Of a DNA stretch of 64,000 nt, positions 21,230-33,060 are shown piece after piece. This stretch comes from Lepas anatifera (Eukaryota > Arthropoda > Thecostraca > Lepadidae). Positions within the stretch are counted from its first letter, which is position 1; each line of letters begins with the position of its first letter. Below the pieces are notes generated by a model that was given only the letters and a program-made list of their open reading frames with translations, had not been told where the DNA came from and did no database searches. The DNA is taken from contig JAOTON010000765.1 in the NCBI GenBank assembly GCA_034440635.1, positions 186,001 to 250,000 on the forward strand, in the 5' to 3' direction. Position numbers and translations under genes: made by a program.

Positions 21230-24200
21230 CTGGGGGGTGAAGAGACTGCGTCACCACAGCCCTCTGCTCAGCTCACCACAGCTCTCCGCCGGGGACAGGC
21301 CAGACCTAGGGACAATGAGTAACAATGAGGATGAAGTCGGAACGGTACGAAGTCATCCATGAAATGACCATCAAAAGTTGCGCGAGGTTCATGAAATCGG
21401 GCGTACGTAATTATAGATGTGGATAACGACGGGTGTCCCACGGTGCGTCTACGCACGGCATCTCAAGCAAAAGAAGCCCAATAAACACGACATGAGAGAG
21501 GTGCAAATCATTTACTACAGCTGAGGCATGCCCAAATCTGCGACTCCAGCTGGCACAGATGTTTAGGGCATTAATCGCCCGAGGGCAGAAAAACCGATGG
21601 AAACTTAAGAAAGTGGAGGATAATGAGAGTCGCTGTACAAACCGCAACATTGTGAGGGACGCTTACGCCAGTAATGGATGGAATATCCTGGAAGTGGGAC
21701 AAACTATTCGCTGAATATATTTCAGTGTTCGGAACCGGACAATGAATAACGAGCAGCAGTCACAGAAGTACATGATTGTCGAGCATCCCCTGCCAATTTT
21801 GAAAACATTTTTCTAACACAAGTCGTGAGTGCGTGAGAAGACGGGAATGGTCCAGCGGCGACTATCAGAAAACTGGTCCTCCTCTAACCCATGCGAGGCC
21901 ATCAAAAACCAACTCTGTATCCACCAGACATCAGGTCAGGATTTGCAAAAAACGAGAAGACGAACACGTCACACAGGACTATTTACATTGCGTGCCCAAA
22001 CTACATCACTTCTCGTTACAGCACGAGGAACAAAGCCTCACAATGCATCATTAGCGACACCGCCGTCGAAAATGGGGACACGGGATAATCGTTAGCCTGC
22101 TGCTGACAAAAAAATCCGTCTAGAACCAAACACTCATCGGGTTGGGGCTCATTATACCTTTCGCGCTAGGTGGTTACACAATTTTTCGAGTCATTCCCAA
22201 TTTGGCTGAAATAGGAAAATTTTGGAAGACAAGTGGATGTCAGAGCCCCCTCCCCCGCATTTCCGTCGCGTATGCTGTGTGCTGTTTTATGCGCAAACAC
22301 ATCTTTTAAGATGGGCTATTTGTATTGGATTGTTGGAAAATCAGAAGAGCACTTCTGATATATGAAATAAATGAAAATAGCCCAAGGCCCTGAAAAGCTC
22401 GAGGTAAACAAAAAGGGAGAAACGACAGAACTCTACGAGAGTAATACAGCAAGTCTCAAACTAACTGTACACCCTTATCAAGACTAAGTCCAACTTAATC
22501 CAAAAAATGGGCAAACAAAGACAAAAGCTAAAAACATAGCTAAAAATCAAAGCCAGGATAATGCAAAATAAAAAATGAGCTTGAAAACTGAATCCAACAG
22601 TTAGAGTCCACCGGAATCCATTAAGACAAAATACATATAATGAATAAAATAAGAACTAAGGTCGCTGACAGCATACAATATCAGCGATCAAAACTTTACG
22701 AGGTAAAACAATTCCGACTAAGGAAGACAAAGAGCAAGCGTTAAGGATAAATGGTCTGTATTTTACTATTTTTGAAAGAATTGTCTTTCAGGCCCTTGGC
22801 TTTGCTTCTTTAGCTTCCAGCTTTATTTAACCCATTACTTTGGATACAGTGTACAGGATATTTACTGCATCAGGTTACAGATACTGGATATGTACTACAT
22901 CCAGCCATCCAAGAGCCATCAGATATAATTTACACAGTTGTACAGCCCGCGTTCATCGCCCTCTAGTTGGATCAATATTTGAGCGTCATATGCCCCCGCC
23001 AACGAGGGAGATCCAATTCCGGCTGTTGTGGGAGTTTACCACCGCACACTGCACCTGGAGAATGGACGTACGGACCAGTCCGCTGGGCACAGCGCAATAC
23101 CGCTGAATGCAAGCAAACATTTAGTTTGAATGTCAAAACTGAGCCGAGGCAGGTCACGGACACAAGAGGGGGCGCCGCCATTATTTTTATTGGGAGGGGG
23201 AGGGGGGTGGGCTGAAGGACGGATTCTGAGCCGGCGGCGGCGTCTGGGAGAGTGGTGTCGAGCATTTACAGTCCCAACCAATTTCAAAACATCTGCGTGA
23301 CTCCATACTGATAAACGGGAAATGATAAAATACATATCTAAGTGCCGAAATTCGGGAAGGGGAGGGAATTCACCCCTTGTTTGACAGTTGGGAGGGACAA
23401 ATCCGTCCTCTTTCGACGCACATGGACGCAAACCATTCACAAAAGCTTGCAGCACGAGGTTTCAGCACTTTATCGCTGCGTTTAATATTGCACTTTGACA
23501 CGGACTGGGTCTTGAGCCACAAGTTTAAATTCATTTTCTATGACTTTTGACCTGAAAGTGTGGCATGGACCAGTGACCTCAGATGGTACTAGTGGCCTCG
23601 CCAGCCTCATGTCAATGTACCCATTTTTGTAATGTGGAGATGGCGTGACAATGGGCATAACACAATCCACATTAAGCTTATTTGTTTATACGAACTTCAA
23701 GAACAGGATGAACCCGAATCAAAGCTGAAGTCAAGATTATAAAATACCATCACACAACCATTTAAATACGCTACAGCAAAAAGCTCAGCACCATGCACTC
23801 CAGAGAATAAAACTGAAGCAAGGGCGTTGTAAAAATACAAGCTTATTTTGTTCTAAGATATAACAACTGAGAACCTAGCACATACCGACACGGATTCTTT
23901 CCTTGTGGCACAGGGAACGGCCTGATGTGCGCCTTAGCCATAAACTAGGCTCATGAGTTAATCAGTTACTACTAGTTACTTAGTATGAAACAGTTGTGGG
24001 ATTTTCCATTGTATGACCCCTTCTTCGTCCATTCCCGCCTCAGTGACTGTTTATAGAGTGCTGGGCTCTGAACTGCTCAGAAAACCGTGCAGTGGCAGTA
24101 GGCCGGTGAAGCTTGGGATCGGTTCCTCCGAGACGCCCCCGCGCTCAATATTTACTGGACGTAGGTCGGCTGGCACATGGCTAGTGGGAGGATGACATGG

Positions 24201-24454
24201 GCGGGGCGGCCGTCCCTGTGCTTTGTGGGACGTGAAACTTTGGCTTCTAAATTACCTCGTCCTTGTGGGTGTTGCTTGTTCGGATGGTGGCGTCGGAGTT
24301 TCCGTGACAAGTCCTTTGGTGACTTTAGTGGCACTGCGATCCCTGAAGCCGATTCCGCACTAACTTGGATGAAATGTATAGTACTGAGCACTGAGTTATC
24401 CAACAGTCAGCAACCAAGCTCCTATACTTCTGAGGGTTAAATAGCATTCAGATA
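21230..24454. other. Intron 56 sequence without recognisable features
   Basis: Between exon 57 and the duplicated segment at 24455 I see no conserved coding domain, terminal repeats or RNA genes. Composition is mixed; 22380-22760 is A-rich. Short open frames at 22840-23455 and 24152-24440 have no family features. Confidence 0.4.
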
Positions 24455-24632
24455 GCATTTTGAAGCACAGAGAAACATACAAACATATTTGAGTCCGTTT
24501 TTGTTGAGGTTTCAGTTGTTCGTTTGTCTAGTTATCGAAAAATATTTCGCGCCACATTGGGTTACAAAGATCATTTGTCATCCCACTAGGAATTTTCAAC
24601 GAGTATTGCTGATACAGAGCATCAGTAATGTC
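24455..24632 (+). repeat. Direct duplicate segment, copy 1 left part
   Basis: Matches 26160-26320 at over 90 percent by eye (shared 'aaatatttcgcgccacattg' and 'atttgtcatcccactaggaa'). Copy 1 is split by the LINE insertion at 24633-25886 and resumes at 25887-25950 ('ccaaaactggctactgtgtt'). Confidence 0.8.
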
Positions 24633-25886
24633 AATCAATCAATCAATGGCTTTTTATTAGGCGTTCTGTGCATGGCACCTTTGCCCGCCTCTAAAGGAGT
24701 GTGTGGGAGAATTTTAGAATTTTGTGTGAGGGCAAGCTACGTTAGTCTGTTAAAGCAATGGGAGTTATTTCAAGTAATGGGTTGCAAGATGTTTTAGCTT
24801 GAAAATGGACGGTAGTGGCAATGGCATAGCCATGCCAAGGGAGGTCTTTTAATAAGCTTAGACCCGCAGAGTGCGAAGGTTATTTCTGTGGTTGAAGACC
24901 TTAAATTTAGAGTTTGAAATTTAGAATTTAGAATTTAGAATTTTGTGTGTCAGCTATTGATGTCCGCTTGTATACGTTACTCGAAAACCTCCGTTAACTC
25001 AATAATTTCGTATTTTAGAAGGTGCGCTAAACACCTGGCCAGGGTGCCGCGAATTTACCCTGCAACCCGGAGGTGAAGTTGCAGCTCCCCTCTCCGGCTG
25101 AGCAGCCGCCGCGCAGAGAAAAGAAGTGTGAGAGGATAGTTAGATTGTTAGTAAGAGTATAGGTGTGGTTAGTATAGACCCGCAGTGAAAGTTATCACTG
25201 CGGTGAAGAAATCTAACCTATCTAACCTAACCTGATTTCAAAGCTAGCCTAACATAACCTATCCTTAGCCTACAATGAACCATTTAAAGGTTACAAAGCT
25301 ATTGCTTAAATTTCGCAGTGGATCATCTATGATTGGAAAATAGGCAAGTCCTACTTTGGGGTGTGCACCATGCACCCTCCATCATATAAACTGGGAGGGG
25401 TGATTTATAGAAACTTCTCTAGCCCAGAGTCCTTTAGGAATGTAAAGACTTTTTCGAGTAGCTCAGGATGGTCGTTACCGAGCAGAGTTTTTAGGTCTAC
25501 AGGGATGTTTTGGATTCGGCAGTAATCTAGCATGGGTTGCCGATGGGTATTGTGCTGGGGACAATCGATGAGAATGTGATAGGGATTCTCCATTGCGTCG
25601 CAGGTACCACAGGTACCCGCGTTCCAAATTTAATTTTGTGTGTCCATTTCTGAGTCTGGTTAGAATAACCTCGCGCCGGCGACTCTTTTGGTTGGAACTG
25701 GGCCAGTAGCCGATGATAGGCTTGATATAGAATAGATGGGCGCTGTGGTTTGTAGTCCAGTTATTTTGAATTTGCTTCCGGATGGTGTCCTGGAGGAGAG
25801 CTTTGCTATCGTCTCCAGACCACGTTAAGGGTGCGATCTCTCTAAGTTCTAGGGACTTTTTTGCCTGCTCATCGGCCTTTTCATTT
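24633..25886 (-). mobile_element. 5'-truncated non-LTR retrotransposon with 13-bp target duplication
   Basis: The insertion is flanked by identical 13-bp CATCAGTAATGTC copies at 24620-24632 and 25887-25899. On the minus strand its 3' end reads AATAAAAAGCC followed by (ATTG)n, a typical LINE simple tail. Coding remnants lie at the 5' side: ILTRLRNGHTKLN-type sequence at about 25640 and a 62-codon frame at 25405-25593 starting MENPYHILIDCPQHNTHRQP. These are the usual C-terminal end of arthropod I- or Jockey-like ORF2 proteins, after the RNase H or RT region. Everything upstream is missing. Confidence 0.85.
25405..25593 (-). pseudogene. LINE ORF2 C-terminal fragment
   Basis: A 62-codon frame with the YHILIDCPQH motif, which resembles the C..H cysteine-histidine tail found at the end of many insect and tick LINE ORF2 proteins. 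It belongs to the truncated element at 24633-25886. Frames upstream (to about 25870) carry related sequence but are broken. It is not expected to be functional. Confidence 0.65.
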
Positions 25887-26159
25887 CATCAGTAATGTCC
25901 AAAACTGGCTACTGTGTTGTTCCGTTACTATACCTTGGCGCACAAATAGCTCTTTGAGACTCCAGAGGTCAGTGACCTTTGTGGAGTCCGATAGGGTCAT
26001 CTTCATTAACTTTGCCAGTGTTATATAATCCCCGTTTGCATAGGCTTCTATCCTATTTCCCATCACATGCATTGCCCTGACATTGGAACTTGCTTACCCT
26101 GCAAAGAAAGCGAAAGTCAGTGACCTAGGATAGCCTCATAAAACACGCTGAATCGTACA

Positions 26160-26400
26160 GAGAAACATACAAACACATTGAGTCCGTTTTTGTTGAGGTT
26201 TCAGTTGTTCGTTTGCCTAATTATCGAAAAAATATTTCGCGCCACATTGGGTTACAAAGATCATTTGTCATCCCACTAGGAATTTTCAACGAGTATTGCT
26301 GATACAGAACATCCGTAATGCCCAAAACTGGCTACTGTGTTTTTCCGTTACTATACTTTGGCGCACAAATACGTGCCTGTGTTTTATGCGATATCGGCAT
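26160..26400 (+). repeat. Direct duplicate segment, copy 2 (uninterrupted)
   Basis: This represents the pre-insertion form of copy 1: it has 'cagaacatccgtaatgcccaaaactgg' continuous, where copy 1 has the LINE and its target duplication. This supports the insertion boundaries independently. What the duplicated sequence is remains unknown; it may be an older interspersed repeat. Confidence 0.75.
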
Positions 26401-27269
26401 ATTGTTTGCCATACGTGTGACAATTGACCCAAGATGACAGACACAAGTTCCCAAGCGTATAGGGGGGGTATGAATATCGGTAGGCACATGGTATAAAACA
26501 TCTCCGGCGGGGCGAGGGTTAAATCAACGCGCACTGAGGAGATGCGAAGCCGCCTGGAGCAGATGGTGGCGTTTTTCACGGGCGCTCTAGGCCCGCCGCC
26601 GCAACACAACACCGCAGAAGCCATTGGAGAAGGCTGCTGCCACAGTTCATATCGACAGGTCACGCAACAAAAACGCCCCCGCTTTCACGGCTGAGCAGAG
26701 CGGCGCCTCTGGGCGGCGCTAGATAAAGCACGCACTCGACGCACCAGCGGGGCTCGCAGGACCGTCCCAGCACACTGCCCACGCACTCTGAACTTGTGCT
26801 GACCACGCCCTACACCGGTGGGTTTCGTCTTCGGCCGGACGTCGAGAACGGCTGCAGTCCGTTTGTAAAGTTTCAATAAGGCGCGGTGCCTGGGTTATCG
26901 CGGGGCCGCCGGGACTAATCCGGCTAAAATGCACCCGCTCGCGACGAAAGTGTCCCGGCCGGCGCCTTGGAGACATCAGACGACTTAATGAGCGGACCGG
27001 GTGTCAGCAAAGGTACCGGTCGGAGGAGTCGACACTGCCTCGGCGTATGCGGCGGCGCGCGCTGAAACATGCAATCTGCAGCAGGCCCGGCCCAACAAAC
27101 GTAGTTTTCTCGTAAAACACAAAAGCAGGCGCTAAGAACACGCTGAAAGACTTAGAGGAGTGAACACCGGCACCATTAGGCCGGAAAATTGGATCGCGCC
27201 AAGACAAATTGTTTCGGCTCTCACTCCGTACCTTTGGAATAAAAGTGGTCCACTGTCGGCCTAATAGCT
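26401..27269. other. Unassigned GC-rich intronic sequence
   Basis: High GC from 26500 to 27060. Open frames on the minus strand have arginine- and alanine-rich composition without any known domain, consistent with GC bias. Confidence 0.35.
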
Positions 27270-27579
27270 GTCGTTTACATAGGCGGATCCAGGATTGCCG
27301 ATCGGGGGGGGCACCTTCCCGGGGGGCGCCATCCGGACCGGGGGGGCGCCATCCGGACCGGGGGGCGCCATCCGGACCAGGGGGCGCCACTTATGACCGG
27401 CAAAAGCTATCAGGTGGGCGCCAAATCCTATCGGTGGGCGCCGACTTTCGCATCCTGGGGGGAGGGGGGTGGGAAGCGACATTTCAGGGGGGTGCCATCG
27501 ACCTTTCAGGGGGCGCCGAGGGTCGATCGGGGGGGGCACGTGCCCCCCTTGTCCCCCTGGATCCGCCTATGGTCGTTTA
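27270..27579 (+). mobile_element. hAT-type MITE family 1, intact copy with 8-bp target duplication
   Basis: The element at 27278-27571 (294 bp) has perfect 16-bp terminal inverted repeats, CATAGGCGGATCCAGG and CCTGGATCCGCCTATG. It is flanked by identical 8-bp GTCGTTTA copies at 27270-27277 and 27572-27579. An 8-bp duplication with short inverted repeats is the hAT superfamily signature. The interior is G-rich with repeated GGGGGCGCCATC blocks and no coding capacity. Relatives are at 1375-1620, 30133-30368 and 33172-33428. Confidence 0.92.
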
Positions 27580-27942
27580 TACTAGCTTCCACAGCCAGCT
27601 GAACTAGTCCGCCATGCAGCGAATCGGCCCTGATAGATACCCAGAGAGCATGAACATTGATATAAAACAGCCCAGAGAAGTGCCATCGGATATGTATGAG
27701 CCAGCGGCAAGGAATGCATGGCTACAGCTGCGGGAGGCAGGGAGTGAGGGGCAACACAGGCCGGAGAAAGGAGCGAGCCTTGCGGCTATACGACGCACTG
27801 ACTGCTGATGTCATGCGGCGTCGCCAACTCTAAGCCTGTTGGGAGTGTTTCGTGGGGAGCGGAAAGACTAGTGCAGAATACTCATCCGGGAGTTGAAAAC
27901 GGGTTACCAGCGAGGTGGCTACCTCAAACACGCTTCCACGCA

Positions 27943-28240
27943 ATTGCTGATACAGGGGGGTGGGGGAGGTATTTGCCCCCCTCCTCCAACGGAAAAGCTC
28001 CAGGCAAAACTATGTCCCCAAAGTTGTAGACCTCCTTTTTGCCAGGACTCTTAGTTTACAAGAAAGGTTTTGGTATCAACTTTAAACACATCTTTCACCC
28101 GTGACGTTTTTTCTCTCCGCTTTGGTTAGCCCCCGAAACCTACCGTCTAGCTTAATTGTGGCAATATCATCTTTCACTGCGTGACGTTTTTCGACTTTGG
28201 CTTACCCCCCCCCCACCTACTGGCTAGATTATGCCCAAAA
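27943..28240 (+). mobile_element. MITE-like element (family 3), copy 1
   Basis: Shares ordered phrases with 62935-63309: 'gatacag' then G-rich, 'tttgcccccctcc', 'aacggaaaag', 'caaaactatg', 'gtgacgttttt' twice, and 'ggctagat' at the end. Terminal repeats are imperfect and no target duplication is evident. Confidence 0.6.
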
Positions 28241-29160
28241 TGGTTGGCACCCATACACCCAAATAACAAAGAGGCTCTCGCAGATGCTTCCCTTGAACCG
28301 ACATACCTGGCAGCGGCGCATCCCATTCCCTAGGCCCCTCCTCCCACTGCATAGCAACTGACCGGCGGTTAGCGACAACACGACCGCTTTCATTATGGCC
28401 GCAGGGCACGTGCAGTTACCGGCAGGCCGGCCGTACACAGGGGAGACGAGGCGACCTCTAATGAGCAACGGTGGCACCCGCAACCCACGATGGCACCCGG
28501 CTGGGAATACTTCTACCAATGCTTACTGAGAATAATGTTGGCTAAATGGGGACACGGTGTAAACTGACTTCACTTCAGCCTGATTGTGGCAACCGGCCAG
28601 CGCAGCTGACCTACAGAAACATGCAGAGGCGGCGAATAAGATGAATCACTGCATAGCAGTGGAAATGATGGAACAGCAGGGGCCTGCCCGTAGCAGCTGG
28701 AGTGCCCTCGTTGGGAATCCCCATTTCAGCTAGGTATTTTGATACTCTTTTTTTGAAGGTTTGTTTGGACGTTTTGTAAACACCATGATAGGGAAGTTCC
28801 AATGAGAGTTTTTGGTATTAGATGGACAACTCTTGTCCATGGAAGGTTGAAGATGCACTGGCCTCGCACTTTTGCAACACCCATGCGAGCACAGATAAAC
28901 GGCGAAGGAAGGCTTCTATTAGAGGTGATTCGGCTTTGAAGGCACTATGACGATGCCACGATTTGTAACGCCCCTGGATTGATTACAAAACATAAGAACT
29001 CAAAACAGCGTAGCACGAAAAAAAAATCGCTCGAATTCCACTTCAGATATGGATGAAGGAATTTGCACGTCTACCCTCAAGAGTCCCCGTTCCATGCTGG
29101 AATCTAGTAACAACCTCAGGAGCCTGACGAAGTGTAAAGGTGTTATCAGCAAATATATAA
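28241..29160. other. Unassigned intronic sequence
   Basis: No domain, RNA gene or terminal repeats recognised. Short frames on either strand lack any family features. Confidence 0.35.
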
Positions 29161-29164
29161 GGTT

Positions 29165-29345
29165 AGGGAAAATTGGGCGCATTGCACCCCCTAAAGAAAT
29201 CGCTCGCGAAGATTTTTTGCTCTACAGACCTAGTGTAAACACCTTTTTTCAAAAATTTTCCGACGTTTGGGGGCCAAAAGATAGTTTGCCCCCCCTCCAG
29301 CGCTTTGGGGAGGCCACCGGAATGCCCCCCTGCGTCCGCCAATGT
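29165..29345. mobile_element. Possible degenerate MITE
   Basis: G/C-run blocks ('ttgcaccccctaaag', 'tttgccccccctccagcg', 'ggaatgcccccctgcgtccgc') resemble the CCCC-rich interior of the family 3 MITEs at 27943 and 62935 in reverse. Ends are not defined. Confidence 0.3.
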
Positions 29346-29527
29346 GTATGGTGCGCATTTGAAACGGCAGAAATGTATCTTATTGCATCAAAGCCAAAGA
29401 TTTCTGCTCTAAAAATCCGTTACCAGGAGGAGCCTTTCGTTGTTATGCTCAGAATAGGCCAAACGTTTCTCCCTTTGAAATTAAAACTCACGCCCTTACT
29501 CCGTGACATCAGTTACTGGGAATACGG

Positions 29528-29670
29528 GCTTGATTAGCCTTTAAAGAGATCTATCTACCTTTAAATAGATCAGCCTTTAAATAGGCCCAGTGGCGCAGCC
29601 CGACAGCACGGCTTGGTCCCGGTGTCACCGGAGCAGTCCTTGCTTTCGCGGGGCCCGGAACATTGGGATT
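29528..29670 (+). repeat. Interspersed repeat shared with 47515-47650
   Basis: The phrases CGGGCTTGAT..AGCCTTTAAATA, CGGTG..ACCGGAG.AGTCCT and GGGGCCCGG occur here and, on the opposite strand, inside the insertion at 47515-47775. It is probably a SINE-sized repeat, but no pol III boxes are clear. Confidence 0.5.
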
Positions 29671-30132
29671 ACCTCGCCGTTTCATACAACAGGGCATGTG
29701 AAACGCAGCGTACAGTCATGACTGTGCCGCTAAATGAAAACATCCGGCGTGCACATAGTGGCACTGCGTGTGTTTGGTAAGTATGCACAACACATGTATC
29801 CAGGTTGCCCCCCCAAAAAAAACAGCATTGGACGACGAGGCTGCGTACTTTCCTGGCACCACCAGCGAGCGCAATGAAGTCTAGTTACAGGGGTGTGGAT
29901 TTGTATCTCTTTTTTGGGATGCCCAGCCACCCGCAATGACAGGCTTTTCATTTTCAGAACTTTAAATTTTTCCACCTACTTCAAAAGGCAGTTGTGAGCA
30001 GTAAAATATATGTCAGATTATGCTATCGTTTTTTGTATGGTGGCTATTGACATTTTTCAAATCTACCCATCCCAATGATTTCCGTAAATCCACACCCCTG
30101 ATAGTTACGGAGACAAGAAGTGGACAAGTGAA
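29671..30132. other. Unassigned intronic sequence
   Basis: No recognisable coding or repeat structure. Confidence 0.3.
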
Positions 30133-30368
30133 CATGGGCACATCTAGGATTTCTGCCCGTGGGCGCCACTTAGACCACAGGTGCGCCACTTTTGGATGAC
30201 AAAAGCTATCAAGGGGGGGGCAATCTAATAGTCGGTGCGCCAATGCTTGCATCCTAGGCGGTGAGGGCGTAGGGAGCTACGTCCCAGAGGGGCGTCGAGG
30301 CCACCTCAGAGGGCACCGAGGGGTACGATGGGGGTACGTGCCCCTCATATTCCTTGGATCCGCCTATG
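30133..30368 (+). mobile_element. hAT-type MITE family 1, diverged copy
   Basis: The right end CTTGGATCCGCCTATG is preserved. The left end is diverged (CATGGGCACATCTAGG). Interior phrases 'gcgccactt', 'gacaaaagctatcaagg' and 'gcacgt..cccct' match the intact copy in order. No target duplication remains. It lies directly left of the 1.7-kb tandem monomers. Confidence 0.75.
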
Positions 30369-32867
30369 CTAAATCCTAGTTTTGAAGGGGTGCCGGTCCG
30401 CACTCAAGGTCACGTGGCACGCGCCAGGGGTCATCGAGACGGGTCAAAGTGGTATCATCTGAAACATAACTCCCTTGGCTACCATCGATGCGGGTTTTAT
30501 CCAGCGGTTCCTATAGGGTAGCCGCCATGGGCTTGTGAACTCAAAAAATTGAAAAATCTCCAGAAATTTATAAAATCTCTAAAAATCCTCTTAACAGGGG
30601 ACCTTGATCGAAACAAATGTCGGGTGGGTATGGTATCCTACCGGCGACAGTTGCACCGCAGGTGTCAGTTTGGCCTTATCTGGAAAGCTCTGGGTGCTAT
30701 AGGGGGCACAAATCTGACCCAAGAGGAAAACTATTTTTAAAAGGTTTTTCACAGCGGAGGATCCCCAGCCAACGTAATGATACCAAATAAGCACCCACCA
30801 GCTGCCCCCAGACCTTGTTACCACACATGCATGCACTTATTGGCCCAATGTGACACCGGTAGTGCACCAGGACCCCCTCAAGGAGGCAAAGTCGAGATTT
30901 TTGGGCTGCAAGGTCATTTTCAAGGTCATATAGCGCGTGACTCGAAGTTTTCCCAGATATACCACCCATACCCGGTAGTACCCAAGGGTGCCCACTAACA
31001 CCTCAAGAAGTTTAAACAGAATCGTTAGAGCCATTTTTGAGAACATTTTGGTTTTCTAAATTTTCGATTTTTTCCCATAGACTTAACACGTGAAATTCCA
31101 CGTGCAGATTGCACGTGCCTCGGAGTTTTCCTGGGGTGGTGACCCACACCACAAGGTAGGCCAGCACCAGAACCCCAACTCTAGAAAAAATCACCAAAAT
31201 CGTACGAGCCGTTTGGGCTGGAACCAGGTTGCGGTTATTTCCAACACATACAGAAATGCACCCCCTGGAGATGTAGCTCAGTCGATTTTCAATGGAAAAT
31301 CACAATGCTAAAGCATAGCGATTTTGACCATTGACAATCGCCTTCGGTTACGTGGGGGCGACGCCTTTAGGGGCATCGCGGAACCGAAGGTGATTGCTCG
31401 AGCACCTATTCGATTCTCCGGAACGGAAGACCCTAGTTTTGTGACGTGTGCACGTGCAAAACTTGCACCCTCCTAATTTCAGTTCATTAAACCGTAACAG
31501 AACAATTCGGCGGAAAATGACAAATTCAAATCTCCGGAACCGAGGACCCCCGATAGAGGATAGCTTTGTCACGTGAGCACGTGCAAAACCTCCACCTTGC
31601 TGACTTTAGTTCATAACACATCCCCTACATACAAATTTTCAGCCGAATCGGCCCACTGGTTTCAAAGATATTGCCCATTGTAGGTTATGGTCTACTGCGC
31701 ATGCGCAGTGCACAGGTTCCTGATTGGCTGGTTCAGACAGGTGAAGTAGCAGGCTTGTGGCAAGCTCCCCGAAAACGGCACCCGTAGCTCTATTTGTTTG
31801 TCCGTGGAAGCATCATAAGTGTTCCATTGCTTTAACACTAATCTGTAGGGTATCTTCAAACTGAGGGTGCCTGTTTGTACAGAAGAGCACTGTTTGCACC
31901 TATGACCATCTCACCCCATCAGATGGTATCAATAATTGTCGTTTCAGTACGAAAAAGGGCTATCTGTACAAACAGAGACCATATACTGTCTCAGAATTCA
32001 GTTTTGGAGAGGTGCCGGACCGCACTCAAGATCAAGTGGCACGCGCTAGGTGCCACCCAAAGGGTTTCAAATAGTTTCATTTGAAAGGTAACCCCTCTGG
32101 GTACAAACGAAGCAAGTTTCGCCAAAAACGTTCCCATACAGTCGCAGCCAGGGGCTTGTGAACCCAAAAAATTAGAAAATATCCAGAAATTTTATAAACA
32201 TCTAAAAATCTCCTTAATCGGGACATTTATCGAAACAAGTGTAGGGCAGGTAAAGTATGTTAGTGGTCATAGGTGCACCGCAGGTGTTAGTTTTACCCCA
32301 TCTTGAAACGCCCGGGTTCTATAGGGGCCAACCACCCGACTAGAGAGGAAACAATATATTTAAAATGTTTTGCGCAGTGGAGGACCCCTGGTCAATCTCA
32401 TACTACCCAATAACCACCCATCCACTGGCCCCAGGCATTGTGTCCATGCATGCATACACTTATTGGGCCAACGTGCCACCGGTGCCCCACCGGGGGCCCC
32501 TCTAAGGGGCAAAGTCGAGATTTTTGGCCTGTAAGGTCATTTTCGAGGTCAAATTGCACGAGACTCGAAGTTTTCCCACACATAACACCCATACCCCGCA
32601 GTACCCAAAGGTACCCACAACCCCCCCAATGAGTGTTATCAAAATCGTTACAGCCATTTTTGAGAAATGTTGAAGTCTTTCAATTTTCCAAAAATTCCCG
32701 TAGACTTAACCCGTAAAATTTCACGTGCAGATTGCACGTGCAAACGAATTTTCCTGGGGTAGTGACCCATATCCCAGGGTAGGTCCCCATGGGTACCCTA
32801 TCTCAAGAAAAAAGAAACAAAATCGTACGACGCAATTTTCAGCTTGCTCCTTGTTCAGGGAAGCCGC

Positions 32868-32940
32868 CGGGCCTTCAACCCGGGTCGGTTGAATGGAAGC
32901 CAGCTACCCTGAGCACTCCACTACAGCGCCCCCAATCAGT
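32868..32940 (-). ncRNA. tRNA-derived SINE-like head, inverted partner
   Basis: The minus strand carries the same A-box-like sequence, and GGTTGAAGGCC in place of the exact B box (one change, C to G). It belongs to the left arm of the inverted-repeat structure 32841-35088. Confidence 0.5.
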
Positions 32941-33060
32941 AACCTGCACACTGCGTTTGCGCAGTATTGACAGTTTTGCAATCAATATTTTTCGAATAAC
33001 AAGAAACCACAATACATTTTTTTCGCGTATCTGCCTTTAAATCTCGCATGTCGAAAGACA

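Noticed and set aside
20638..21240. Plus-strand frames rich in cysteine and tryptophan
   Set aside because: They are translations of the 29-bp minisatellite on the strand opposite the exon.
25210..25265. Short run of AACCTAACC-type sequence resembling an arthropod telomere repeat
   Set aside because: Only a few imperfect copies, inside a LINE 3' region.
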